The position numbers and the translations under genes were made by a program. The notes beneath the pieces were generated by a model. That model searched no databases and had not been told where the DNA came from. It worked only from the letters and a program-made list of their open reading frames with translations. From Streptomyces qinglanensis (GTDB taxonomy: Bacteria > Actinomycetota > Actinomycetes > Streptomycetales > Streptomycetaceae), in assembly GCF_900111245.1 (NCBI RefSeq), contig NZ_FOGO01000010.1, positions 186,001 through 250,000 of the forward strand: a stretch of DNA of 64,000 nt. The letters are read 5' to 3'. Of the stretch, positions 25,213 to 33,590 are shown one piece after another (within the stretch, counting starts at the first letter, position 1; every line of letters starts with the position of its first letter).

Positions 25213-26283
25213 TCATTGTGCGGCGGCCAGCTTGGCCGCGGAGTCCGCGTCCACGCACGCCTGGATGACCGGGTCGAGCTCGCCGTCCAGCACCTGGTCC
25301 AGGTTGTACGCCTTGAACCCGACGCGGTGGTCGGAGATGCGGTTCTCCGGGAAGTTGTAGGTGCGCACCCGCTCGGACCTGTCGACCGTGCGGACCTGGC
25401 TGCGGCGGGCGTCCGAGGCTTCCTTCTCGGCCTCCTCCTGCGCCGCGGCCAGCAGCCGCGCGCGGAGGATGCGCAGGGCCTGCTCCTTGTTCTGGAGCTG
25501 GCTCTTCTCGTTCTGGCAGGAGACGACGATGCCGGTCGGCTCGTGGGTGATGCGCACCGCCGAGTCGGTGGTGTTCACCGACTGCCCGCCGGGTCCGGAG
25601 GACCGGTAGACGTCGATGCGCAGGTCGTTCGGGTTGATCTCCACATCCACGTCCTCCGCCTCCGGCAGCACCAGGACACCGGCCGCCGAGGTGTGGATGC
25701 GGCCCTGGGACTCGGTGGCGGGCACCCGCTGCACGCGGTGCACTCCGCCCTCGTACTTCAGCCGCGCCCACACGCCCTGGCCCGGCTCGGCCGAACCCTT
25801 GGTCTTCACGGCGACCTGGACGTCCTTGTAGCCGCCGAGGTCGGACTCGTTGGACTCGATCAGCTCGGTCTTCCAGCCGAGGCGCTCGGCGTAGCGCAGA
25901 TACATCCGCAGCAGGTCACCGGCGAACAGCGCGGACTCGTCGCCGCCCTCGCCCGCCTTGATCTCCAGGATGACGTCCTTGTCGTCGCTGGGGTCGCGCG
26001 GGACCAGCAGCAGCCGCAGCCGCTCGGTGAGCTCCTCGCGGCGCCGCTCCAGCTCCTTGACCTCGTCGGCGAAGTCCGGGTCCTCCGCGGCCAGTTCCCG
26101 CGCCGTACCGATGTCGTCCCCGGTCCGCTTCCACTCGCTGTAGGCGGTGACGATGGGGGTGAGTTCGGCGTAGCGCTTGTTGAGCCGGCGGGCACCCGCC
26201 TGGTCGGCGTGGATCGCCGGATCGGCGAGTCGCCGCTCCAGGTCGGCGTGCTCGCCGACGAGTTCCTCGACCGCCTCGAACAT
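25213..26283 (-). CDS. prfA: Peptide chain release factor 1
   Basis: 356 residues. The PAT anticodon-like tripeptide is in VPATESQGRIHTS (~183), which selects UAA and UAG. The GGQ peptidyl-hydrolysis motif is in SSGPGGQSVNTTDSAV (~233). The ATG at 26283 is chosen because AAGGG lies nine bases before it and homologues begin MFEAVEEL; another ATG at 26292 abuts the AAGGG. prmC, which modifies this protein, follows. Confidence 0.97.
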   Translation of the reverse strand: MFEAVEELVGEHADLERRLADPAIHADQAGARRLNKRYAELTPIVTAYSEWKRTGDDIGTARELAAEDPDFADEVKELERRREELTERLRLLLVPRDPSDDKDVILEIKAGEGGDESALFAGDLLRMYLRYAERLGWKTELIESNESDLGGYKDVQVAVKTKGSAEPGQGVWARLKYEGGVHRVQRVPATESQGRIHTSAAGVLVLPEAEDVDVEINPNDLRIDVYRSSGPGGQSVNTTDSAVRITHEPTGIVVSCQNEKSQLQNKEQALRILRARLLAAAQEEAEKEASDARRSQVRTVDRSERVRTYNFPENRISDHRVGFKAYNLDQVLDGELDPVIQACVDADSAAKLAAAQ

Positions 26284-26420
26284 CGTGGCCATCCCTTGCT
26301 GATGAGTGGGGGCGCGGCGCCGCCGCGCAGCGGGCAGCGGGCGCCTGGGCGCTGAGCACCAAAAGAGCGCCGGGCCGCGCTGCCCGGCAGGGGCAGTCGC
26401 GGACCGGCGCTGCGGTGTCG

Positions 26421-26645
26421 CTACTTCTTGGCGCTGCCGGCGTTCTTGCCGAAGCGGGCCTCGAAGCGGGCCACGCGGCCACCGGTGTCGAGGATCTTCT
26501 GCTTGCCGGTGTAGAAGGGGTGGCAGGCCGAGCAGATGTCCGCGCGGATCACGCCTTCCGGCATGGTCGTGCGCGTGGTGAACGAGTTGCCGCAGGTGCA
26601 GCTCACCTGGGTCTCGCGGTACTCGGGGTGGATGTCGCGCTTCAA
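26421..26645 (-). CDS. rpmE: 50S ribosomal protein L31 (zinc-binding form)
   Basis: 74 residues if started at the TTG at 26645, which follows AGGAG by five bases and yields the conserved MKRDIHPEY start; the GTG at 26651 overlaps that ribosome site and is less likely. Cysteines in SCTCGNSF and ICSACHPFY make it the C+ zinc-containing paralogue. It is located in the bridge between ribosomal subunits. GGGAAA upstream resembles a weak SigR -35 box. Confidence 0.95.
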   Translation of the reverse strand: MKRDIHPEYRETQVSCTCGNSFTTRTTMPEGVIRADICSACHPFYTGKQKILDTGGRVARFEARFGKNAGSAKK

Positions 26646-26891
26646 GGTCACTCCTAGGTTCGGGAGGGCACCGGGTCGGGAGACGGGTTGTTTCCCGTGA
26701 ACCGGGGCCGACGGTCCAGTTTGCCACTGGTGGCCGCACCCCCCAAAACCGGGGGGACGCGCCCGGTATTCCCGGCACCGCCCCCGCCTGTCCGGCCGGG
26801 GGCTCCGGCGCGCCCCGACGGCCCGGGCGCCCCCGCCCGGCCGGACCGCTCGCCCGGCCGGAGCGCCCCCGGGTGGACGCCGCGGCGCAGG

Positions 26892-28082
26892 TCAGTCGTC
26901 GGACCGCTGCCCGGTGCCCGCCTGCGGCGTGGCCGAGGCACTGGCGCGGCCGTCGTCCACCACCCCGCCGATGTCGGTCTTGTCGCCCGCCGAGCCCTTG
27001 GTGGCGGACTTCGGCACCGGCTCGTCGTGCCGGAGCGCCGACCAGACCTTCTCGGTCTTCGAGCGGATCTGCACCACCCGGTTCGGGTCCCCGGGGTCGT
27101 AGGCGACCGGCAGCGTGGTCATCCGGATGTCGTCGGACTTGATGCCCTTGAGGGTCTTGGCCATGCCGGTCAGCTTGCCGACCGAGTCCAGCTCCGAGTC
27201 GGTGGTGACCGCGGAGGTCGCGGTGTCCGCCAGGTCGTAGAGCTTCTTGGGGCTGCTGAACAGGCCGACGCTGTTGACCTGGTCGATCAGTGCCTTGAGG
27301 AACGCCTGCTGGAGCTGGATACGGCCCAGGTCGCTGCCGTCGCCCACCCCGTGCCGGGTGCGGACCAGGCCGAGGGACTGCTCGCCGTCCAGGCGGTGGG
27401 TGCCCGCCTTGAGCTTCAGGTGGCTTTCCTTGTCGTCGATCGCCTTGTGGGTGGTCATCTCGACGCCGCCGAGGGTGTCTATCAGCTTCTGGAAGCCGGC
27501 GAAGTCGACCTCGAGATAGTGGTCCATCCGGACGCCGGAGAGGGATTCGACGGTCTTGACGGCGCAGGCGGGGCCGCCGACCTTGTACGCGGAGTTGAAC
27601 ATGGCCCGCTGGGCCGGGACGGTCCTGCCCTTCTCGGACTCGTCGCCCTTGCAGCTCGGCCGCTGCACCACGGTGTCCCGGGGTATGGAGACCACGCTGG
27701 CCTTGTCGTGCTTCTCGTTGATGTGCAGCACCATCGCCGTGTCCGAGCGGGCGCCGCCCTCGTTCTTGCCGTACTTCGCGTTCGCCCCGGCGCGGCTGTC
27801 CGAGCCGAGCACCAGGATGTCCATGGAGCCGTCCGGGGTGTCCTCCGGCCGGTCCGCGCCCAGGGCCGCGTTGATGTCGATGCCGGATATGTTGCCGTCG
27901 AGCTTGAAGTAGACGAACCCCAGACTTCCCCCGCCGATCACGAGCGCGCCCGCCACGGTCCAGGCCGCGACCCGCACGGCACGCCGGCTTCCGCTGAGCG
28001 GCCTGCGGCGACGGCCGGAGGCACGTATGCCCCCGGAGCGGCGCGGTGCCGCCGTGTCGCCCTCGTAGCTGTCGCCCGCCAT
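26892..28082 (-). CDS. LytR-CpsA-Psr (LCP) family cell-wall polymer ligase
   Basis: 396 residues. A cytoplasmic basic N-terminus (RRRRPLSGSRR) precedes one membrane helix (~38-60). The extracellular LCP domain (~90-265) has DILVLGSDSRAG, conserved Arg/Asp in GGARSDTAMVLHIN and VSIPRDTVV, and LGLVRTRHGVGDGSDLGR. These bind pyrophosphate lipid and Mg. The family moves glycopolymers from polyprenyl carrier to peptidoglycan. The C-terminal ~45 residues are low-complexity. ATG at 28082 has GAGGGAA upstream. Function fits the WecA-type gene nearby. Confidence 0.93.
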   Translation of the reverse strand: MAGDSYEGDTAAPRRSGGIRASGRRRRPLSGSRRAVRVAAWTVAGALVIGGGSLGFVYFKLDGNISGIDINAALGADRPEDTPDGSMDILVLGSDSRAGANAKYGKNEGGARSDTAMVLHINEKHDKASVVSIPRDTVVQRPSCKGDESEKGRTVPAQRAMFNSAYKVGGPACAVKTVESLSGVRMDHYLEVDFAGFQKLIDTLGGVEMTTHKAIDDKESHLKLKAGTHRLDGEQSLGLVRTRHGVGDGSDLGRIQLQQAFLKALIDQVNSVGLFSSPKKLYDLADTATSAVTTDSELDSVGKLTGMAKTLKGIKSDDIRMTTLPVAYDPGDPNRVVQIRSKTEKVWSALRHDEPVPKSATKGSAGDKTDIGGVVDDGRASASATPQAGTGQRSDD

Positions 28083-28490
28083 GGTCACTTCCCTCAGTCC
28101 TGCCTCGTGGCGCCGTGTGTCGTGTGTGGACGCCGTGCGGTCGTTCCGATCAAGACGTCGTCCCCGCGGGGGACGCGCTGTCTCGCCGGAAGGGTTGCAC
28201 AACGCGTCGCCGCACTCGGCAGGAGCGCGGGTCGGCACTGCGGCGTACGGACCGGGCCGCAACGCGGCACTGCTCCCGTTTTACCTGCGACGACGCGCTC
28301 GCGCCTGCCGGGCGGCGGGCGGGCACCGGCCGGCCGGGGCTGTGGGCAAGCTCTCAGCGGCCCGGACGCACGGCGAGGGCCGCCCCACCGTGCGTGGTGG
28401 GGCGGCCCTCGCGCTGACCCGTCCGGGCGACGGAGCGGCTCGCGGACCGGGATCCGGGCCGCTCCGGGCGCCTTCGACTGCCGGGCGGCG
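28083..28490. other. rho-LCP intergenic region
   Basis: 408 bases without a coding frame. The rho-proximal part holds the 17-bp terminator at 28373-28412. The rest presumably carries the promoter of the LCP gene on the minus strand; no clear -35/-10 pair could be picked by eye. Confidence 0.6.
28373..28412 (-). terminator. Terminator after rho
   Basis: A perfect 17-bp stem, GCGAGGGCCGCCCCACC (28373-28389) with 28396-28412, closes a 6-base loop about 80 bases after the rho stop. It separates rho from the LCP gene. Confidence 0.8.
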
Positions 28491-30503
28491 TCAGTCCTGG
28501 CCGCCGGGGGTCGGGGTGTTCTTCTGGATCTGGAGCAGGAACTCCGCGTTGGACTTCGTCTGCTTCATCTTGTCCAGCAGCAGCTCGATGGCCTGCTGCT
28601 GGTCCAGGGCGTGCAGCACGCGCCGCAGCTTCCAGACGATCTGGAGCTCCTCGTTCGCCATGAGGATCTCCTCCTTGCGGGTGCTGGACGCGTCCACGTC
28701 CACCGCGGGGAAGATCCGCTTCTCGGCGAGCTTGCGGTCGAGCTTGAGCTCCATGTTGCCGGTGCCCTTGAACTCCTCGAAAATGACCTCCTCCATCCGG
28801 GAGCCGGTCTCCACCAGCGCCGCGGCGAGGATCGTCAGGGAGCCACCGTCCTCGATGTTCCGGGCCGCGCCGAAGAACTTCTTCGGCGGGTACAGCGCCG
28901 TGGAGTCCACACCGCCGGAGAGGATGCGGCCCGAGGCAGGCGCGGCGAGGTTGTAGGCGCGGGCGAGCCGGGTGATGTTGTCCAGCAGGATCACCACGTC
29001 GTGCCCCAGCTCCACCAGCCGCTTGGCCCGCTCGATGGCCAGCTCGGCGATGGTGGTGTGGTCCTCGGCCGGGCGGTCGAAGGTCGAGGAGATGACCTCG
29101 CCCTTGACCGACCGCTGCATGTCGGTGACCTCTTCCGGACGCTCGTCGACCAGGACGACCATCAGGTGGCACTCGGGGTTGTTCCGGGTGATCGAGTTGG
29201 CGATCGACTGCAGCACCATGGTCTTGCCCGCCTTCGGCGGGGCCACGATCAGGCCGCGCTGGCCCTTGCCGACCGGCGAGACCAGATCGATGATCCGGGG
29301 GGTGAGCTGGTTGGGCTCCGTCTCCAGCCGCAGCCGCTCCTGCGGGTAGAGCGGGGTGAGCTTGTTGAACTCGGAGCGGCCCTTGCCGTCGTCGGGCGAC
29401 ATGCCGTTGACCGAGTCCAGCCGGACCAGCGCGTTGAACTTCTCGCGCCGCTCGCCCTCCCGCGGCTGACGCACCGCGCCGGTGACGTGGTCGCCCTTGC
29501 GCAGGCCGTTCTTGCGGACCTGGGCCAGCGAGACATACACGTCGTTCGGCCCCGGCAGGTAGCCCGAGGTGCGGACGAACGCGTAGTTGTCGAGGATGTC
29601 GAGGATGCCCGCGACGGGGATCAGGACGTCGTCCTCGGCGATCTGCGGCTCGAAGTCCTCGCGGCCGCCGCGGCGGCCCCTCCGGTCGCGGTAGCGGCCG
29701 CGCCGGCCGCGGCGGCCGCCGCCGTCGTCGTCGAAGCCGTCGTCGCGGCGGCCGCCGCCACCGCCCTGGTTCTGCTGGCCGCCACCGCCGCCGCCACCGC
29801 CGTCGTTCTTGTTGCGGTTGCGGTCACGGTCGCGCTGGCGCTCGCGCTTGGAGGGCCGGTCCTGCTGCTGCTTGCCCTCGCCGGAGGAGCCGCCCTTGCC
29901 GTCCTTCTCGGAGCGCTCGGACTTGCCGTCCCGGCCGTCCCGGTTGTCCTTGCCCTCCTGCTTGCCCTCGGCGCCCTCGGCCTCGCCCTTGGCGCGGCGG
30001 CCGCGGCCGCCCTCCTGGGCCGCCTTGGCGTCGCCCTCGGTCTGGCCGGGGATGTCGATCTGGCCCTGCCCGTCCTGCTGCGCGGCCTCGGACTCGCCGG
30101 TGCGGGCCCGGGAGGTGGCGCGGCGCTTGGGCTTGGCCTCCTCGGCGCCCTCGCCGCCGGAGGTGGCGTCGGCGCCCTTGGCGGGCTTGGCCTGCTTGCT
30201 CTCGGCGGTCTTGCCGCCCTTGTCCGAGGCCGCGGGCGCGGAGTCCGAACTTCCGCCTGCCTGGCGCTCCTTGATGACCTCGATCAGTTGGCTCTTGCGC
30301 ATCCGCGCGGTGCCCTTGATACCGAGGCCGGAGGCGACCTGCTGGAGTTCGGCCAGAACCATGCCCTCCAGCCCCGTGCCGGAGCGCCGTCGCCTGGGTG
30401 CGGCACCGGAGGCAGGCGTGGCGGATGCGTCCGTGGCGGGCGCCGCGGCACCGTCGGCGGCGGTATCGGCGTTCACGCCCATCAGATCGGTGGTGTCGCT
30501 CAC
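28491..30503 (-). CDS. rho: Transcription termination factor Rho, actinobacterial long form
   Basis: About 670 residues against 419 in E. coli. The Rho_N domain (~45-90) has MVLAELQQVASGLGIKG. A ~200-residue insert rich in Arg, Gly, Asp, Lys and Gln follows, ending in Gly/Arg tracts. The RNA-binding cold-shock-like domain (~290-360) has YAFVRTSGYLPGPNDVYVS. The ATPase domain has Walker A APPKAGKTMVLQ (~423), Walker B VVILLDNITRLARAYN, and the secondary RNA site. GTG at 30503 has AAGGA upstream. The insert is typical of high-GC actinobacteria and improves binding of GC-rich RNA. A ~340-base leader may allow autoregulation. Confidence 0.97.
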   Translation of the reverse strand: MSDTTDLMGVNADTAADGAAAPATDASATPASGAAPRRRRSGTGLEGMVLAELQQVASGLGIKGTARMRKSQLIEVIKERQAGGSSDSAPAASDKGGKTAESKQAKPAKGADATSGGEGAEEAKPKRRATSRARTGESEAAQQDGQGQIDIPGQTEGDAKAAQEGGRGRRAKGEAEGAEGKQEGKDNRDGRDGKSERSEKDGKGGSSGEGKQQQDRPSKRERQRDRDRNRNKNDGGGGGGGGQQNQGGGGGRRDDGFDDDGGGRRGRRGRYRDRRGRRGGREDFEPQIAEDDVLIPVAGILDILDNYAFVRTSGYLPGPNDVYVSLAQVRKNGLRKGDHVTGAVRQPREGERREKFNALVRLDSVNGMSPDDGKGRSEFNKLTPLYPQERLRLETEPNQLTPRIIDLVSPVGKGQRGLIVAPPKAGKTMVLQSIANSITRNNPECHLMVVLVDERPEEVTDMQRSVKGEVISSTFDRPAEDHTTIAELAIERAKRLVELGHDVVILLDNITRLARAYNLAAPASGRILSGGVDSTALYPPKKFFGAARNIEDGGSLTILAAALVETGSRMEEVIFEEFKGTGNMELKLDRKLAEKRIFPAVDVDASSTRKEEILMANEELQIVWKLRRVLHALDQQQAIELLLDKMKQTKSNAEFLLQIQKNTPTPGGQD

Positions 30504-30906
30504 GAAGGGTCCTTCCCTGGAGCGGACGTCGGCCAGTCTGGCTCGGCGACCGGTTGTGCTGTCCGGCTGCGGTCCGGTCTGTGCGGACCTGGCCGGGGCG
30601 GTGGTCCCGCCTGGATGTACGGCGGGCAGATCAGTACGTGGGTTCGGCGTGAAGCCTCGACATGGATGTCCTTCACGTCGGCTCCGGAGCGTGTTCGCCG
30701 CTGCCCGGCAACGGGCCGAGCAGTGTGGGAGGCTCCTGGAAGAAGAGGTGGTCCCTACTGGAGCTACCAGGGGAACACGCAAGCACCGCACTCTTCGGAC
30801 TATCGCACTTACCTGTACGAAGCCCACGAGACTGCACGTGCAGACTTGAGGTTAACACTACCGGATCCAACAAACATTCCCCCTCTCGAAGATCCGCAAC
30901 CCGCCG
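30504..30906. other. Long leader region upstream of rho
   Basis: 403 bases between thrB and rho with GC content lower than neighbours. The minus strand has GGGAAT near 30876 with GTT 19 bases on, close to a SigR promoter (one base too long), and a TAGTGT that could be a -10 box. Transcripts starting there would have a leader of ~340 bases. Short open frames inside look non-coding. Confidence 0.5.
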
Positions 30907-31890
30907 TCACCGGGACCCGCTGTCCGTGCCTCCCGGCCCGCTCCCGGCCTCGTCAACGCTGCTCCGCGCCCCCGCGGAAAGCGGCAGGACGCTTGCTCCG
31001 TCCAGGTCGAGCGCCAGCCGGTTCGCCGTCCAGCCCTCACCCGCCAGCCGGGACACCTTGTCGGCCTCTCCCTCGTCCGAGGCCAGCGCCAGCACCGTCG
31101 GGCCCGCCCCCGAGATCACGGCGGGGACGCCCTCGCTGCGCAGCCAGCCGACCAGATCCGCGCTCTCCGTCATCGCCGGGGCCCGGTACTCCTGGTGCAG
31201 CCGGTCCTCGGTGGCGGCCAGCAGCAGCTCCGGACGGCGCGTCATGGCCTCCACCAGCAGCGCTGCGCGCCCCGCGTTGAACGCCGCGTCGACATGCGGC
31301 ACGGTGCGCGGCAGCAGCCCCCGCGCGGTCTGCGTGAGCAGCGGCTTCGCGGGGACGAAGACCACCGGGACGAGGGAGGCGGCGGGCGCCATCCGCAGCG
31401 CGCGGGCCGCGCCGCCGTCCGTCCAGGCCAGGGTGAAGCCGCCCAGCAGGCAGGCGGCGACATTGTCGGGGTGGCCCTCGATCTCGGTGGCGAGCTCCAG
31501 CAGCGCGGTGTCGTCCAGCCGGGCCTCGCCGCCGGTGGTCACGGCGCGGGCCGCCATCACCCCGGCGCAGATGGCGGCGGAGGAGGAGCCCAGGCCGCGG
31601 CCGTGCGGGATGCGGTTGGCGCACACCACCTCCAGGCCGCGCGGCTGCCCGCCCAGCAGGTCGAAGGCGGTGCGCAGGGAGCGGACGAGCAGGTGCTCCT
31701 CGTCCCGGGGCAGGGCCTCGGCGCCCTCGCCCGCGATGTCGATGTGCAGACCGGAGTCGGCGACGCGGACCACCACGTCGTCATAGATCCCCAGGGCGAG
31801 ACCGAGTGCGTCGAAGCCGGGGCCGAGGTTGGCGCTGGTGGCGGGGACACGCACTCGGACGGCGGCGGCGCGGAACGCGGGACCGGCCAT
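30907..31890 (-). CDS. thrB: Homoserine kinase
   Basis: 327 residues, a GHMP kinase. The ATP-binding loop is PHGRGLGSSSAAICAG (~100-115), the N-terminal motif RVPATSANLGPGFDALG is characteristic of ThrB, and GAGPTVLALA is the third GHMP motif. It phosphorylates homoserine for ThrC. The C-terminal ~25 residues are Ser/Gly-rich. It is separated from thrC by 408 bases, unusual for genes of consecutive steps. Confidence 0.96.
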   Translation of the reverse strand: MAGPAFRAAAVRVRVPATSANLGPGFDALGLALGIYDDVVVRVADSGLHIDIAGEGAEALPRDEEHLLVRSLRTAFDLLGGQPRGLEVVCANRIPHGRGLGSSSAAICAGVMAARAVTTGGEARLDDTALLELATEIEGHPDNVAACLLGGFTLAWTDGGAARALRMAPAASLVPVVFVPAKPLLTQTARGLLPRTVPHVDAAFNAGRAALLVEAMTRRPELLLAATEDRLHQEYRAPAMTESADLVGWLRSEGVPAVISGAGPTVLALASDEGEADKVSRLAGEGWTANRLALDLDGASVLPLSAGARSSVDEAGSGPGGTDSGSR

Positions 31891-32299
31891 CTCTCGATGA
31901 CTCTCCTTGGTTTGGGTGTGCGGAGCATCCCCTCGACCGCGGCTGCGCCGGACCGGTCACGGCTCCGGGCACACCCGTGGCGGGGACGTACGGGAGTCGG
32001 GGTGAAACTCAGCCTATCGAAGGTGGGTTCACTGGCGACATAGGGCGCACGGGAGGCGCACGATGCGTGTCGTAAGCCTCACCGTGCTTCCGCGCGGTAC
32101 GCGTCCGTACCGCGCGCCGAACCTTCCCGCCCCGGAGGGGGGCCGACCCGGTGGGACGGTCGGGGTGGGCGGTTCGGTCGAGACCCGCACCAGGGGTCTG
32201 CCCCGGCGACCACCCCGGGGAAACCCGCTGAGCGGATCCGGTCCGGAACTCCGGCCGGGCGGCTCCGGCACGGCGGGCCGCGCCGGAGCCGCCACCGGG
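31891..32299. other. thrC-thrB intergenic region
   Basis: 408 bases lacking a convincing gene. It contains the 11-bp hairpin at 32091-32116 and other GC-rich inverted segments. thrB may therefore have its own promoter or be subject to attenuation. Confidence 0.55.
32091..32116 (-). terminator. 11-bp hairpin between thrC and thrB
   Basis: CGCGCGGTACG (32091-32101) pairs with CGTACCGCGCG (32106-32116) around CGTC. It could end the hom-thrC transcript or act as an attenuator before thrB. Confidence 0.6.
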
Positions 32300-33445
32300 T
32301 CAGACCAGGCCGAGGCGCTCGGCGGCGGCGTCCGCGTCGACGGGGACCACGATCGGCTGCGGCGCGCCCGCCACGGCCCAGTCCGGGTCCTTGAGTCCGT
32401 TGCCGGTGACGGTGCAGACGATCCGCTGTCCGGTGTCGACCCTGCCCTGCTCGGCGGCCTGCAGCAGACCCGCCACCGAGGCGGCCGAGGCGGGCTCCAC
32501 GAAGACGCCCTCCTGCGCGGCCAACAGCCGGTAGGCACGCAGGATCTGACGGTCGGTCACGGCGTCGATGAATCCGCCCGACTCGTCGCGCGCCTGCTCG
32601 GCCAGGGTCCAGGACGCCGGGTTGCCGATCCGGATGGCGGTGGCGATGGTGCTCGGCTCCTTGACGGCCTCGCCCCGCACGATCGGCGCCGCGCCCGACG
32701 CCTGGTAGCCCCACATCCGCGGGGTGCGGGCGGCCGGACCGTCCTGGTGGTACTCGCGGTAGCCCTTCCAGTAGGCCGTGATGTTGCCGGCGTTGCCCAC
32801 CGGGAGGACGTGGATGTCGGGCGCGTCGCCGAGCATGTCCACGATCTCGAACGCCGCGGTCTTCTGCCCCTCGATCCGCACCGGATTGACGGAATTGACC
32901 AGCGCCACCGGATACTTGTCCGACAGCCCGCGGGCCAGCTCCAGGCAGTCGTCGAAGTTGCCGTCGACCTGGAGGATCTTCGCGCCGTGCACCAGCGCCT
33001 GCCCCATCTTGCCCAGCGCGATCTTGCCCTGCGGCACCAGCACGGCGCAGACCATCCCGGCCCGCACGGCGTAGGCCGCCGCCGAAGCGGAGGTGTTCCC
33101 GGTGGAGGCGCAGATGACGGCCTGGGCCCCCTCCTCCTTGGCGCGGGTGATGGCCATCGTCATCCCGCGGTCCTTGAAGGAACCGGTGGGATTGGCGCCC
33201 TCGACCTTGAGGTGGACGTCGCAGCCGGTCAGCTCGGAGAGCTTCTGGGCCGGCACCAGCGGCGTGCCGCCCTCACGGAGGGTGACGGGCGCGGTCCCGG
33301 GGGCCACCGGCAGCCGGTCCCGGTACTCCTCGATGATGCCGCGCCACTGCGGGCGCCCCGCACCGGGCCCGGCGGCGGGCGCGGCTGAAGCACCGGCGTC
33401 GCCGGCCTCCCGCATCTGTGACATCGCAGGCTCCATGACGGTCAC
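32300..33445 (-). CDS. thrC: Threonine synthase
   Basis: About 381 residues of the short PLP-dependent type. The PLP Lys is in NPTGSFKDRGMTMAI (~90-104), the Ser/Thr/Asn cluster is ICASTGNTSASAAAYA, and the Gly-rich phosphate loop VGNAGNITAYW binds the cofactor. It converts O-phosphohomoserine to threonine. The first ~35 residues are Ala/Gly-rich and variable, so the start (GTG 33445, or ATG 33436) is uncertain. It follows hom by 145 bases. Confidence 0.95.
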   Translation of the reverse strand: MTVMEPAMSQMREAGDAGASAAPAAGPGAGRPQWRGIIEEYRDRLPVAPGTAPVTLREGGTPLVPAQKLSELTGCDVHLKVEGANPTGSFKDRGMTMAITRAKEEGAQAVICASTGNTSASAAAYAVRAGMVCAVLVPQGKIALGKMGQALVHGAKILQVDGNFDDCLELARGLSDKYPVALVNSVNPVRIEGQKTAAFEIVDMLGDAPDIHVLPVGNAGNITAYWKGYREYHQDGPAARTPRMWGYQASGAAPIVRGEAVKEPSTIATAIRIGNPASWTLAEQARDESGGFIDAVTDRQILRAYRLLAAQEGVFVEPASAASVAGLLQAAEQGRVDTGQRIVCTVTGNGLKDPDWAVAGAPQPIVVPVDADAAAERLGLV

Positions 33446-33590
33446 TGTTCCTCGGCTCCCTTACTGACCATTGTCCGACGCTGCCCACCGCGCCGGGCTG
33501 CTCGCGCCGCGTGCCGCAGGCCGCGGCCGCACCCTCGCGCCTTTCCGTGTCCGGCACCCCGCGGGTTCCCGCGGGCGGCGCCCGGCACGC

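Noticed and set aside
30673..30873. 66-codon frame in the rho leader
   Set aside because: No ribosome site, poor codon use and no recognisable motif; treated as leader RNA.
26688..31280. Open frame of about 1530 codons on the plus strand
   Set aside because: It lies opposite the real LCP and rho genes; the translation is low-complexity Leu/Gly/Arg/Ala with no domains. It exists because stops are rare in GC-rich DNA.
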